A stretch of DNA of 49,555 nucleotides from an uncultured Desulfobulbaceae bacterium (GCA_937910875.1 CALENA010000034.1:1-49555); one strand, 5' to 3'; positions 1 through 9,135 are shown, numbered from the stretch's first letter. The notes: generated by a model not told the origin, from the sequence alone. A program made the numbers and translations.

Positions 1-58
1 ATGAACTTTCGTATCAACTCATTGATGCTCGTTAACCTTGTTGAACGGTGATTGCAGG

Positions 59-1063
59 TTACCAGTTTTCAACCCCAGTGGTGAAATCATAGACATCATC
101 ACCGGTGGTGTCAGCATCAACCTGGTACATGTTCCCATCGAAAAAGGTCAAACGGGCCCAAGTGGTTCCGACGCCCGTACCTGTTACCCCGGTCAGGATC
201 AATGCGCCACTGGACGGATTGCTGTCTTCGTCGTTCATGTAGATCGTCTCTCCGACTGAAATCTCCACATACCCATAATCCGGGGCATAAAAACGACCAG
301 ACATTGCCGTTATCTCGGTATAGGTCTCTCCAGCTACAAGCTCGACCACAAGGTCCTTGAGCCAATAGCTCTTCTCAAGAATATTGTCCCGCACGACATA
401 CGACATGGTTGCAGTCACTGGGACAGCCGCATAATTAAAACCGAAACTTCCGTTCAGGGTTATGGAATCAGTAGGGACAGCCAGACCCTCCAGGGTCATC
501 TCACTGAAGGTGAGAGTAAAAGAAACAAGATCTCCGTTTGGTGCGACACCTGTCATACCGGCCTGACCGTTCACAACCGCCCCTGCCTCACAGAAATTGA
601 CAAATGTCACAGAAACATCAATATATCCGGTGACATCATTAACGGTACCAATGATCGTTCCGTACCCGACATTGATATCATCATTGCATGAACCGGGCAT
701 GGTCTCATTGACCGCAGCCCCCACATATCTCTGGGTCCCCTGAGGTGCAGCCACGATCTGCTGGCCCAGCCCTTCGAGGAATACGATCAAAGATGAAAGG
801 GCCGATCCATTGGTATTGCGTTCCGGTCCTGCCTGGACTGCCCCGAAGATATCAAGTTGCGGACCCGCCATCCCGGCATACCAGGTGTCGGCAGCCAGCG
901 TTTTGGCATTGTCCTCGGTAATGACGGCCTGAGTCGTCAGTCCGGTGTACGTCAATCCGGTGTCACTGTCACCACCACCGCCACCACCGCACGCTGCAAG
1001 AAACGCGGTCAGGCCTGCTGCGAGAAAGAGATAAACACAAACCTGCCACCGTACCGTTTTCAT
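59..1063 (-). CDS. Secreted lipoprotein with poly-Gly linker, function unknown
   Basis: Predicted outer-membrane or periplasmic lipoprotein of 334 residues. The ATG at 1063 is chosen because a GGAGGG ribosome site lies just upstream and because it places a signal peptide (basic MKTVRW, then a hydrophobic stretch) in front of the lipobox LAAC. The mature protein begins with Cys followed by six Gly, a common flexible tether. The rest is rich in Thr, Val, Gly and Asp and looks beta-rich, with no catalytic motif that I recognise. Its stop lies 58 bases from the window edge and no downstream partner is visible. Start and lipoprotein nature are confident; the role is unknown. Confidence 0.75.
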   Translation of the reverse strand: MKTVRWQVCVYLFLAAGLTAFLAACGGGGGGDSDTGLTYTGLTTQAVITEDNAKTLAADTWYAGMAGPQLDIFGAVQAGPERNTNGSALSSLIVFLEGLGQQIVAAPQGTQRYVGAAVNETMPGSCNDDINVGYGTIIGTVNDVTGYIDVSVTFVNFCEAGAVVNGQAGMTGVAPNGDLVSFTLTFSEMTLEGLAVPTDSITLNGSFGFNYAAVPVTATMSYVVRDNILEKSYWLKDLVVELVAGETYTEITAMSGRFYAPDYGYVEISVGETIYMNDEDSNPSSGALILTGVTGTGVGTTWARLTFFDGNMYQVDADTTGDDVYDFTTGVENW

Positions 1064-1425
1064 GACTTCCCTCCACATCGAATAATGATTGTCTGAAGCG
1101 AGCCCAAAAGAGTATCCCAAGAGAAAAGGAGCCTGTCAGGTAAGTGAGTTACCCGACAGGCCAGAGATGGGGCAGTTTAAGAATTTGTTTCACAGGAAAA
1201 AGCTCCTACACCCATTTGAAAACTTCTGAAATACAGCGTACACTTTATTATATGGAGGGTTTCTGGAGATTGTCAATATGGAGACGCAGAAATATGGTCT
1301 TCACGAAAAATATAATTTCGGGACTCGGACCGCAGAGACCATGGGATAAAAAAACTGCCTCTCTGGAAAAATTTCATGACTCTTTAACTGGGGGCATTCC
1401 GCTGAAAAGAGGAGGGATATTACTC
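1064..1425. other. 362-base gap with a 31-base hairpin
   Basis: The gap separates the leftward lipoprotein gene from the rightward methyltransferase gene. It holds an inverted repeat at 1131-1161 (GCCTGTC then GGTAA on the left arm, TTACC then GACAGGC on the right, one mismatch). No T-run follows on either side, so it is not an ordinary terminator. I looked for SAM or SAH riboswitch signatures because the next gene handles methionine and found none. An in-frame open stretch runs from 1144 to the chosen start, but its composition does not look coding. Confidence 0.4.
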
Positions 1426-2346
1426 GTGCTGCAACTTGACCACAAAGTGCTGTTACTCGATGGTGGCCTCGGACAGGAACTGTTCTTCCGGGGGGTCTCC
1501 GTGCCCGATACCATCTGGTCGGCCGCCGCTCTCCTCACCGATCCAGACATTGTGCGTCAGATTCATCTTGATTACATTCAGGCTGGCGCTGAAATAATTA
1601 CCACGAACACCTATGGCCTGATTCGCAGTGATCTCGCCCGAGAGGGGATCGAGTCCCGTTTTGCCGAACTCAACAGACTCGCCTGCACGCTGGCCATTGA
1701 GGCTCGGGATATAGCCTGTTGCAGGACCCTGATTGCCGGATCACTGCCGCCGCTCAAGGGCAGTTTTCGGCCAGATCTGGTCGGTCCTCCAGAGGAAATA
1801 GAGGCCCTCTATCTGGAGCAGGCCCAGCTGCTGGCGCCTCATGTCGATCTGTTTCTGTGTGAGACCATGTCCACTGGCGCCGAAGGTCGTGCCGCGGCAA
1901 CGGCCGCCTGCCGCACGGGAAAGCCGGTCTGGATTGCCTGGACACTGCATGAAGATCAATCCGGGAATCTGAGAAGCGGAGAGTCCATCGCTGATGTGGT
2001 GGCCGCTCTGCACGATCTGCCCATCAGCGGGTTTCTGGCCAACTGCTGTGCCCCGGAAAGTATCACCAAAGCCTTGCCGGAACTGGTTCGCTCCCGAGCA
2101 CCGTGGGTGGGTGGTTACGCCAACGCATTTACTCCCATTCCTGAGAACTGGGGGGGTGATGACGAAAAAGATGCCAACTGGTTCCTGTCCCTGAGAACAG
2201 ACCTCACTCCCGAGCGCTACGCCCTCCATGCGGCTGATTGGCTGCAAACAGGCGCCACAGTCATCGGCGGATGTTGCGGCACCCGCCCGGCTCATATCGC
2301 GGCCCTGCGTGCTCTGATTGATGGGCTGCCGGACCAGAATCACTGA
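1426..2346 (+). CDS. Homocysteine S-methyltransferase family protein
   Basis: Cytoplasmic zinc enzyme of 306 residues that transfers a methyl group from a donor such as S-methylmethionine or betaine to homocysteine, giving methionine. The N-terminus has the family start LLDGGLGQEL. The zinc ligands are the Cys in LANCC and the Cys pair in GGCCGTRPAHI near the C-terminus. The GTG at 1426 is chosen over the longer open frame because GAGGAGGG lies about 10 bases upstream and because 306 residues match the usual family length of about 300. It stands alone and converges on the ABC operon. The methyl donor cannot be told from sequence. Confidence 0.85.
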   Translation: MLQLDHKVLLLDGGLGQELFFRGVSVPDTIWSAAALLTDPDIVRQIHLDYIQAGAEIITTNTYGLIRSDLAREGIESRFAELNRLACTLAIEARDIACCRTLIAGSLPPLKGSFRPDLVGPPEEIEALYLEQAQLLAPHVDLFLCETMSTGAEGRAAATAACRTGKPVWIAWTLHEDQSGNLRSGESIADVVAALHDLPISGFLANCCAPESITKALPELVRSRAPWVGGYANAFTPIPENWGGDDEKDANWFLSLRTDLTPERYALHAADWLQTGATVIGGCCGTRPAHIAALRALIDGLPDQNH

Positions 2347-2439
2347 TCACCTCTGCACCAATATCCACACGACAGATGCCCCCCATGGGATTTCTGACTG
2401 GCTCGTCAACGTTCAATCAAAGAAGTGAGGCGATCATTT

Positions 2440-3150
2440 TCAATCGAGACCACGCCCCTCACCCGCCTCTTCATACGTCACGCCATCACGGATGTGATAG
2501 ATTCGTTTAAAGGTCGGTATGATTTTTTCATCATGGGTGACAACAATGATGGCGGTCTCGAGTTTACGCGCCATGTCGTTTAAAATGCGAATGACCGCCA
2601 GGGCGCGTTCACTGTCAAGCGGCGCGGTAGGCTCATCGGCCAGAATCACCGGCGGCCGGTTGACCAGGCCACGGGCAATGGCCACCCGTTGCTGTTCACC
2701 ACCCGAAAGTTGTGAGGGCATGGCCTTGGCCCGATGTCCCACATCAAGGGCCTGCAACAGCTCCAGGGCCCGCGCACGCGCCACCCCATTGGGCCTTCCG
2801 GCCAGCATGGGCAACAGGGCAACATTGTCGGTCACATCGAGAAAGGGAATAAGATAGGGCGCCTGGAAGATAAAACCGATCCGGTCGCGCCGCAGGGCAC
2901 GCAAGTCCTTGACCCGCCACCCATTTTCATAAATCACCTCATCCCCCAGTATCATGCGCCCGGCGGTCGGTTCGATCACCGCACCCAGGCACTTGAGCAG
3001 GGTGCTCTTGCCAGAGCCAGAGGGCCCGATCAGACCAACCACCTCACCCGGAGCCACGTGCATGTCCACGTTCTTCAAGGCGTCAACAGCTGTGTCGCCA
3101 CTGCCATAACGTTTTTTTAAACCTTCCAGACGTATCCCCTTACCGTTCAT
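2440..3150 (-). CDS. ABC exporter ATP-binding subunit (LolD/MacB/DevA type)
   Basis: 236-residue ATPase of a tripartite efflux system. It shows Walker [10 protein letters not shown], signature [14 protein letters not shown], Walker B ILADEP followed by TAPLD, and a late switch His in VVTHDE. TAPLD replaces the more usual TGNLD. The ATG at 3150 lies one base after the stop of the permease gene, with GGAGG overlapping that stop, so the two are translationally linked. It is the last gene of the order regulator, fusion protein, permease, ATPase, which resembles cyanobacterial DevBCA and MacAB. The substrate is unknown. Confidence 0.88.
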   Translation of the reverse strand: MNGKGIRLEGLKKRYGSGDTAVDALKNVDMHVAPGEVVGLIGPSGSGKSTLLKCLGAVIEPTAGRMILGDEVIYENGWRVKDLRALRRDRIGFIFQAPYLIPFLDVTDNVALLPMLAGRPNGVARARALELLQALDVGHRAKAMPSQLSGGEQQRVAIARGLVNRPPVILADEPTAPLDSERALAVIRILNDMARKLETAIIVVTHDEKIIPTFKRIYHIRDGVTYEEAGEGRGLD

Positions 3151-3151
3151 A

Positions 3152-4354
3152 TCAGCCTCCAATGGCCTCGGCCGGATCGACCTTGAGTGCGGCACGAATG
3201 GCAATCACACTCGACAGGATACAGATGACCACGACGGCCAGAAAGCCACTGACCGCATCCTGCGGTTCAAGCAGGACATACTTGGGAAAGATCGGGGCCC
3301 AGATCGTAGCCGCGATCTTGCCCACCACAAAGCCGATTAACCCCAGGGCAATGGCCTGCTGCATGATCAGGCCGGCAATGGTACGGTTTTTGGTGCCAAT
3401 CAGCTTGAGCACTGCAATCTCACGAATCTTGCCAAGGGTCAGGGTGTAAATGATAAAGGCAACAATGGCCGCGCTGACAATGGCAAGGATCACCAGAAAC
3501 ATCCCGATCTGTCGGGAAGAGGTGGCAATCAACTTGCCGACCAGAATATCTTCCATCTGGCTCCGGGTATAGACCGTCAAACGCTTCCAGCGGCGAATCG
3601 ATTCAGCGATCTGGGCCGGGTCATGGTTCGGGTCGATCTGCACCAGAACCGCGTTGACCGAGGGATTGGTGGCCTGCGAGGCAATGACCGCATCAAGGAC
3701 CCCAGGCACTCCTGGGCGATTAAAGGCCGGGTTTTCGCCGGTACGCCGCCGCTGTTGATGAATGGCGTCATTGTCCTTGAGAAACTGGGCCTCCTGGGCA
3801 TCCTTGAGCGGAATAAACACCATCGGATCTCCGCTGGAAGAGACCATCCGTCTGGTCAGACCAACCACTGTATACTGGTTGCGGCGAATCTGAATACGAT
3901 CTCCCGGCTTAAAACCCGTGGCCATGTCAGCCACTGCCTCATAATGGCCGCGGGTCATCTGGCGCCCGGCCACGAGATACGGGGGCCAGCCGGGTGTCCC
4001 GGCTTCACCGACCGTGACCCCGGTGACCATGGCGCGGACATCCCGCTCGCCATGATGCACCTGCATGGTGAGGTAGGTGACGTTCGCCGCCCGCACCACC
4101 CCCGGCATGCCGCGGATACCACGCCAGGTATCGTCATAGATACTTGACGATTCCGCATACGGACCAAGGGTATCCTTCTGTACCACCCAGAGATCAGCGC
4201 CGCTGTTATCGAGCAGCACCTTGGCGTCATCCACCATGCCGCGATAGACGCCGGCCATGGTCAGGGTCACGCCGATCAGGAGCCCCAGGCCCACGCCGGT
4301 AAAAACAAACTTTCCCCAGGCATGCATGATGTCACGGCCAGCAAGACTGATCAT
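3152..4354 (-). CDS. ABC exporter permease, FtsX/MacB-like
   Basis: 400-residue inner-membrane protein. It has one N-terminal membrane helix (about residues 12-35), a large periplasmic MacB-PCD-like domain, then three C-terminal helices starting near IGMFLVILAIVSAAIVAF, which is the FtsX/MacB arrangement. The ATG at 4354 overlaps the stop of the fusion protein gene by one base; a GTG one codon earlier is also possible. It is expected to couple ATP hydrolysis by the next gene's product to periplasmic extrusion through the adaptor encoded upstream. Confidence 0.85.
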   Translation of the reverse strand: MISLAGRDIMHAWGKFVFTGVGLGLLIGVTLTMAGVYRGMVDDAKVLLDNSGADLWVVQKDTLGPYAESSSIYDDTWRGIRGMPGVVRAANVTYLTMQVHHGERDVRAMVTGVTVGEAGTPGWPPYLVAGRQMTRGHYEAVADMATGFKPGDRIQIRRNQYTVVGLTRRMVSSSGDPMVFIPLKDAQEAQFLKDNDAIHQQRRRTGENPAFNRPGVPGVLDAVIASQATNPSVNAVLVQIDPNHDPAQIAESIRRWKRLTVYTRSQMEDILVGKLIATSSRQIGMFLVILAIVSAAIVAFIIYTLTLGKIREIAVLKLIGTKNRTIAGLIMQQAIALGLIGFVVGKIAATIWAPIFPKYVLLEPQDAVSGFLAVVVICILSSVIAIRAALKVDPAEAIGG

Positions 4355-5499
4355 CACTTCACTCCCGGCAACTGATCGACCCGATGGATACGGCTGCGCG
4401 TCTTCAAGGCCTTGACGCTGTAAACCACCACCTCATCCCCTGCCTTGAGCCCTGCACTGACCTGCACCTGCCCCTCCAGATCATTCGCGCCCAGGGTAAT
4501 CGGGGTAAAACGCAGATCACCGCTCACGACCCGCCACACACCCAACTGGCCATTGATACGCTGAATCGAAGCGTTAGGAATGGCCGGTGCCGCCGGCAGA
4601 GGAGGCAGGGCCACAGTCACCTCGACCAGTTCACCCACTGGCGGCAGGGGATTCGGGATTTGAGCAAACTCCACCTTGGCCAGGGTTTCCTCGGTCACCG
4701 CATCGGCCAAAGGCTCCACCCGCAACACACGGCCCATGACCTCGCCCGCCTGTGAACGCAGATCAATTCGAGCCGACAGACCAGCGGCAAGTCCGCGCGT
4801 CTGAATCTGATCAAAACGCACATTGACCCACAGGCTTTTGGGATCGATCAACTCCACCACTGCCTGGCCCGCCACGACCGTGGTCCCCGGGTCAGCACTG
4901 CGCACAGCAACCAGACCGTCGGCCGGGGCGACAAGATGCAGATTGTTCCGTAGCGCACTCAAGGCCTCACGGTCGGCATCGATCCGGACAAGTTCCGCCT
5001 GGGCCACATTCAAACCTGCCTCGGCCACCTGTAATTCATGTTTTTTGGTCGTCACGATCTCTTCATTGATCGAGCGTAACGCCAACAGATGTTCATACCG
5101 CCGGGCCTGTGTCCGGGCATACACCTGTCGCGCCCGGGCCTCATTCAGCTGTGCCTCAGCGCGCTTGAGCGCGGCCTCCTGGGCTGAGATCCGCTCATCC
5201 AGATCCACCGGATCCATTTCCCCAAGCACCTGCCCAGCCCTGACCAGGTCACCCACATGAGCATCCAGCCGTTTGACCCGCCCGGCAAAGGTAGGACCAA
5301 TTTTATAGGTATAGCGCGCCTCAACAATACCAACACCAAACAGTGACGGGACAATGGCACGATCCTCCACAGTCACCGTGGTCACTGGGACCGGAGCCAA
5401 CGGCCCTGAACGCAGGGCAACATAACCAAAAAGGACAAACAGAGGGACAAGAACCACCAGCAATGCCAGAGTCCTCCCCTGAAGAGGAAAGTATTTCAT
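4354..5499 (-). CDS. HlyD-family periplasmic adaptor of ABC exporter
   Basis: 381-residue membrane fusion protein. An N-terminal anchor helix (LALLVVLVPLFVLFGYVAL) is followed by a split lipoyl domain and a long coiled coil rich in Ala, Glu and Arg (about residues 105-175), then beta-barrel domains. Such adaptors bridge the inner-membrane pump to an outer-membrane channel. No TolC gene is in the window, so the channel must come from elsewhere. The start overlaps the stop of the TetR gene (ATGA), placing it in the same transcript. Confidence 0.85.
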   Translation of the reverse strand: MKYFPLQGRTLALLVVLVPLFVLFGYVALRSGPLAPVPVTTVTVEDRAIVPSLFGVGIVEARYTYKIGPTFAGRVKRLDAHVGDLVRAGQVLGEMDPVDLDERISAQEAALKRAEAQLNEARARQVYARTQARRYEHLLALRSINEEIVTTKKHELQVAEAGLNVAQAELVRIDADREALSALRNNLHLVAPADGLVAVRSADPGTTVVAGQAVVELIDPKSLWVNVRFDQIQTRGLAAGLSARIDLRSQAGEVMGRVLRVEPLADAVTEETLAKVEFAQIPNPLPPVGELVEVTVALPPLPAAPAIPNASIQRINGQLGVWRVVSGDLRFTPITLGANDLEGQVQVSAGLKAGDEVVVYSVKALKTRSRIHRVDQLPGVK

Positions 5500-6104
5500 T
5501 GCCTGCTCCTGATGCCATGACGATAGATAGCAAAAACTCGAGGCGCATCATGGCAAATGCGGCCCACGTTGCCGGCCAATAACGATTGAATAATCAATCC
5601 TTGAATCATACCAATAAAGAGGGTGGCAGAGGCTTCCGTGTCGAGTTGGTCATCCAGCTCGGCTACCGCCTTCCCTTTCTCGATCAATCGATGGAGTCGC
5701 TTTCCATAACGGCGGATGAGCATCTGCACCATGCGTTTGGCCGGTGTGTCCTCGGCCCGCTGTAATTCACCAAAAAGCATGCGGGGGACACCAGGATGCT
5801 CGGCAACAAACGTTACGTGCGCCATGAACATGGCCTCAAGTGCGGCAATCGGGGACGAGACGCCCTGCACGGCCTTATCAACTCTAGCCAGCAACCGTTC
5901 GGCCACCCACTCCATGACTGCCAGCAGAATCGCATCTTTACTGGCAAAATGGCGAAACAGGGCACCCTGAGTCAACCCCATACGTTTGGCAATGGCTGTC
6001 GTGGTGATATCGCCGGGGTTCTGCTCCGCTGCCAGTTCAACCACGGTCTCAACCGTCACCGCGCGACGTTCCTCTGCCGGCAGATGCTTCCCGTGAATAT
6101 TCAT
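5496..6104 (-). CDS. TetR-family repressor of the ABC exporter operon
   Basis: 202-residue DNA-binding protein. The N-terminal helix-turn-helix reads ITTTAIAKRMGLTQGALFRHF followed by SKDAIL, classic TetR form; the C-terminal half is a ligand-binding helical domain. The ATG at 6104 has GGAGGG six bases upstream; a TTG one codon earlier is unlikely. It is the first gene of the exporter operon and overlaps the next gene, so it probably controls its own operon by binding the inverted repeat at 6127-6160. The ligand is likely an exported compound (inference). Confidence 0.85.
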   Translation of the reverse strand: MNIHGKHLPAEERRAVTVETVVELAAEQNPGDITTTAIAKRMGLTQGALFRHFASKDAILLAVMEWVAERLLARVDKAVQGVSSPIAALEAMFMAHVTFVAEHPGVPRMLFGELQRAEDTPAKRMVQMLIRRYGKRLHRLIEKGKAVAELDDQLDTEASATLFIGMIQGLIIQSLLAGNVGRICHDAPRVFAIYRHGIRSRQ

Positions 6105-6126
6105 CAACCCTCCTGAAAAAGAACAG

Positions 6127-6179
6127 TCTTAAAGTTAGTAATAGTTCACTCACTTTAAGACGCGTGTCAATTTTGTCAA
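6127..6179 (-). promoter_or_regulatory. Promoter and likely TetR operator of exporter operon
   Basis: Perfect 9-base inverted arms, TCTTAAAGT (6127-6135) and ACTTTAAGA (6152-6160), separated by 16 bases, sit just upstream of the TetR gene. On the minus strand two TTGACA boxes (6165-6170 and 6174-6179) precede the arms. TAAAGT within the arm lies 16 bases from the upper box and can serve as -10. The inverted repeat therefore overlaps the promoter, as expected for an autorepressor. Confidence 0.55.
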
Positions 6180-6408
6180 TAATGTTTATTCAGGGAAGCT
6201 CAAAAAATTTTCTGTTATTCGTCAAACAAACAGACTTGATCGGGAAAGAAGAATGACTTTCTGGTATCATGAAAAATTGTCATTTCACTCAAGATCTGAG
6301 TTTCGGGCAAAATTGTATCTACGGAATATCTTTTGGCTACCTCTGGTCCATTTTCTCTTGCACCTTGCCCTTTCATGAATATCCGCATTTTTCAAAGTAC
6401 CCTTTCGT

Positions 6409-6436
6409 TTGACAAACACTCTCCTGTTGATAAAAT
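6409..6436 (+). promoter_or_regulatory. Sigma-70-type promoter of nhaA
   Basis: TTGACA (6409-6414), 16-base spacer, TAAAAT (6431-6436). The open frame of nhaA extends back to the TTG inside this -35 box, which argues that translation starts further downstream. The rest of the 376-base gap back to the TetR gene shows only the TetR operator and a weak AATGAC/GTCATT inverted pair near 6252-6285. Confidence 0.6.
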
Positions 6437-6480
6437 GTAAATTGGCCTCAAACATCTTATCTCTAAAAAAACAAACCGCC

Positions 6481-7839
6481 ATGCCTCCGACTACCCACCA
6501 CAATCAGCCATTGTCCGCACCTGAAAGACCGACAATCCGGCCTCTGATGACCAGACCCCTGTTGTGGTTTTTCAAAAAACTGACCACCAGCGGTTTCCTG
6601 CTCCTGTCCACGACACTCCTGGCCATGGTCTGGGCCAACCTGTTCCCGGAGGCCTACAATCACCTGTGGCATACCCAGGTCAGCATCGCCTTTGGTGAGA
6701 TGCAACTGAGCAAGTCTTTACTGCACTGGATCGACGAGGCCCTGATGACCCTCTTTTTCTTTGTGGTCGGCCTGGAGATCAAACGTGAGATTCTGGTCGG
6801 TGAATTATCCTCGCTGCGAAAGGCCGCCCTGCCGGTGGCCGGAGCCCTGGGGGGGATGATCGTCCCGGCCCTGATCTATACAACAATCAATGCAGGCGGG
6901 GAAGGAGCCCATGGCTGGGGTATCCCCATGGCCACGGACATTGCCTTTGCCCTGGCCGTCCTGGCCCTGATCGTTAAACGGGTTCCCTTTGGCATCAAGA
7001 TCTTTCTCTCGGCCCTGGCAATTGCCGATGACATGGGCTCGGTTCTGGTCATTGCCCTGTTTTACACCCCCTCGATACACTGGGCTTCACTCGGAGTAGC
7101 GGCGCTTCTGCTTCTGGGCCTGGCCCTGGCCAACTTCTTCTGGGTTCGCCATACCCTGGTCTATGCCCTGCTGGGGATTGGGATCTGGCTGGCCTTTCTC
7201 AGCGCCGGGATTCACGCCACCGTGGCCGGAATCCTGGTCGCCCTGTTCATCCCGGCCAGGGGCAAGTATGACACAGCCAAATTCTTCACTGAAGCCCATG
7301 CCTTTCTCGAACGTCTCGACTGCCATCACAGTGACTGCGGCCACACCATCCTCAGCAATCCTGACCACCTGAATACCGTCCAGTCCATTGAAATGGCCTG
7401 TCACAACACAGAGACCCCGCTCCAGCGTCTGGAACATGGCCTGTATACCTGGGTCACCTACCTGATCGTCCCCCTGTTTGCTCTGGCCAATGCCGGAGTC
7501 ATCATCGACTGGCGGGGTCTGCATCTGATCATGAACAACAACATCACCCTGGGCATTATCCTGGCCCTGGTCATCGGAAAACCCCTGGGGATCACGTCCT
7601 GCACCTGGCTGGCCAGCAAGATTCTGAAGGCTCCACTGGCCAAGAACACCACCTGGCTTCACATATTCGGGGCCGGATGTCTGGCCGGAATCGGCTTTAC
7701 CATGAGTATTTTCATCACCGGCCTCTCATTTCAAGATCCACAAATGGTGGATCAGGCCAAGATCGGAATCATAACCGCCTCTCTGATGTCGGCTGGCACC
7801 GGCCTCCTGATTCTGGCCAGAGGCAGCAAAGCACACTGA
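6481..7839 (+). CDS. nhaA: Na+/H+ antiporter NhaA
   Basis: Inner-membrane antiporter of 452 residues that expels Na+ in exchange for H+, for pH and salt homeostasis. Family hallmarks are FFVVGLEIKREI, the paired Asp motif ALAIADDMGSVLVIALFY, and the C-terminal GAGCLAGIGFTMSIFI. A loop of about 60 residues in the middle (HSDCGHTILSNPDHLNTVQ region) makes it longer than E. coli NhaA (388 residues), as in many deltaproteobacterial homologues. The start at 6481 follows the promoter by about 40 bases but has no clear ribosome site; an ATG at 6559 would also keep all helices. Na+ export fits a marine or saline habitat (inference). Confidence 0.93.
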   Translation: MPPTTHHNQPLSAPERPTIRPLMTRPLLWFFKKLTTSGFLLLSTTLLAMVWANLFPEAYNHLWHTQVSIAFGEMQLSKSLLHWIDEALMTLFFFVVGLEIKREILVGELSSLRKAALPVAGALGGMIVPALIYTTINAGGEGAHGWGIPMATDIAFALAVLALIVKRVPFGIKIFLSALAIADDMGSVLVIALFYTPSIHWASLGVAALLLLGLALANFFWVRHTLVYALLGIGIWLAFLSAGIHATVAGILVALFIPARGKYDTAKFFTEAHAFLERLDCHHSDCGHTILSNPDHLNTVQSIEMACHNTETPLQRLEHGLYTWVTYLIVPLFALANAGVIIDWRGLHLIMNNNITLGIILALVIGKPLGITSCTWLASKILKAPLAKNTTWLHIFGAGCLAGIGFTMSIFITGLSFQDPQMVDQAKIGIITASLMSAGTGLLILARGSKAH

Positions 7840-7858
7840 ATTACAACTCTTCCAGAAC

Positions 7859-8182
7859 TCAGATGGGCGGGGTGATGGTGATCAGGATACGCATATCGGT
7901 ATCAGCCCGCACCCCATGCGGTTCACGGATCTCAGAAAAGAGGATATCACCTGGCTTGGCTGGAATTTCGGCCTTGTCTGCCCCGAGAAAGGCACCACTC
8001 CCCTCAAGGACCTGAATGAGCAACTGCCCGTCAAGATCATGGGAGTGAACCGGAAAGACATGACCTGCGGTGAGATTGAAGTTGATCAATTTCAGGTAGG
8101 GCGAATCAGCCACCAGAAAAAAGCGTTTCATTCCTTTTTCCAAAAATTCACGGGTACTGCCCAATTCTATTTTTTTCATCAT
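7859..8182 (-). CDS. Small cupin-domain protein
   Basis: 107-residue single-domain cupin. Motif 1 is seen in PVHSHDLDGQLLIQVLEGSG (His-x-His metal ligands) and motif 2 in PGDILFSEIREPHGV (final His). Such proteins bind a divalent metal and may be enzymes, sensors or storage proteins; nothing here fixes the role. Two consecutive ATG codons (8182 and 8179) follow AGGAG; the second has the better spacing. It converges on nhaA with a 19-base gap. Confidence 0.75.
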   Translation of the reverse strand: MMKKIELGSTREFLEKGMKRFFLVADSPYLKLINFNLTAGHVFPVHSHDLDGQLLIQVLEGSGAFLGADKAEIPAKPGDILFSEIREPHGVRADTDMRILITITPPI

Positions 8183-8494
8183 CAATCTCCTGGGTCTTCG
8201 GTCGTTTCCCCAAAAAGTCCCACCAAGGGACTGTCCAGATCATGCGCCTTTTTAGTGCAGCCTTTACAGTGAGTATGCCACTTCTTTTCTCTCTTTTCCT
8301 TGACTTAAATCAATGGCCAAAATTTTCCTGGAACTCACCGGTGTTTTAGACTAGTTTGAAGAGATTCAAGATCTTGTTACTCATCCAAAAACCATATGCG
8401 CCACCGGCACAGCATTCTTGTTGCCGCTGCCCCGCAGCCATACGATTCCTTTTTTTAAAAACCTCCCAAGACATCTGCCAGAGATTATTTATTC
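8183..8494. promoter_or_regulatory. 312-base divergent gap with an FNR/CRP-like site
   Basis: The gap lies between the leftward cupin gene and the rightward SH3 gene. At 8300-8313 it carries TTGACTTAAATCAA, which fits the half-site pattern TTGA-N6-TCAA used by FNR-type regulators (FNR consensus TTGAT-N4-ATCAA). A short palindrome CAAGATCTTG lies near 8369. No strong -35/-10 pair stands out. Which gene the site would control is unclear. Confidence 0.4.
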
Positions 8495-8959
8495 ATGAGT
8501 TTTAAAGGAAAAACCATCATCACCAGCCTGGCCCTGATCCTGATCTTCATGGTCGGGAACGCCTGGGCGGAAATGCTCAGTATTGACGGCGAAAAGGTCA
8601 ACATCCGCTCCGGACCCGGGAGCAATTATCGTGTCAAATATGAATATGGCCAGGGTTTTCCCCTGAAAGTGGTCAGTCGCAAGGGGCAATGGGTCAAGGT
8701 TCAGGACTTTGAAAACGACATCGGCTGGGTTCACCGTGACCTGCTCAAGAAAAAAGGGCACATGGTCGTCAAGATCTTTCGGAACAAAAACAAGACGGTC
8801 AATATCCGTTCAGGTCCCGGGACCCATAACCGCGTGGTCGGCAAGGCCTATTACGGGGTCGTGTTCCAGACCGTCGAACAGAGAAAGGGATGGGTCAAGG
8901 TCCGACATGAATCCGGCCTGAACGGCTGGATCAAACGCTCGTTGATGTGGGGATTTTAA
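8495..8959 (+). CDS. Secreted protein with two bacterial SH3 domains
   Basis: 154-residue exported protein. A cleavable signal peptide (basic start, hydrophobic LALILIFMVGNAWA, Ala-x-Ala site near residue 25) is followed by two SH3_3 repeats, about residues 28-84 and 88-152. Each repeat contains VNIRSGPG, a spacing region and a KG.WVKV plus GW(V/I) motif. Bacterial SH3 domains often bind peptidoglycan peptides, so a role in the cell envelope is likely. No enzymatic domain is attached. It is followed by a strong terminator and stands as a single gene. Confidence 0.8.
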   Translation: MSFKGKTIITSLALILIFMVGNAWAEMLSIDGEKVNIRSGPGSNYRVKYEYGQGFPLKVVSRKGQWVKVQDFENDIGWVHRDLLKKKGHMVVKIFRNKNKTVNIRSGPGTHNRVVGKAYYGVVFQTVEQRKGWVKVRHESGLNGWIKRSLMWGF

Positions 8960-8991
8960 CTCCCGCCCACACAACCATTCACCCAGAACAC

Positions 8992-9032
8992 AAAAAACCC
9001 ATTGCCAACACCTGGTTGACAAAGGGTTTTTT
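8992..9032. terminator. Bidirectional intrinsic terminator
   Basis: Outer arms AAAAAACCC (8992-9000) and GGGTTTTTT (9024-9032) flank an inner stem TTG-CCAAC / GTTG-CAA. The T-run works for the rightward SH3 gene, and the A-run gives a T-run for the leftward tRNA genes. Confidence 0.8.
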
Positions 9033-9038
9033 ATATTC

Positions 9039-9130
9039 TGGCGGAGAAGGAGGGATTCGAACCCTCGGTGGAGTATAACCCCCACACTCGCTTAGCAGGC
9101 GAGCACCATCGGCCTCTCGGTCACCTCTCC
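9039..9130 (-). tRNA. tRNA-Ser (anticodon GCU)
   Basis: 92-base tRNA including an encoded 3' CCA. The acceptor GGAGAGG pairs with CTTCTCC. The anticodon stem CTCGC/GCGAG carries loop CTGCTAA with anticodon GCT, reading AGC/AGU serine codons. A long variable arm (GTGGGGGTTATACTCCAC region) and the T-loop GGTTCGAATCC are typical of tRNA-Ser. It lies 5 bases downstream of a second tRNA-Ser and shares its promoter and terminator. Confidence 0.97.
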
Positions 9131-9135
9131 AAGTC

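Noticed and set aside
1064-1425. SAM or SAH riboswitch ahead of the homocysteine methyltransferase
   Set aside because: None of the conserved core bases found; only a simple 31-base hairpin.
7087-7662. 191-codon open frame opposite nhaA
   Set aside because: Gly/Gln/Asp-rich shadow with no ribosome site; nhaA motifs are unambiguous.
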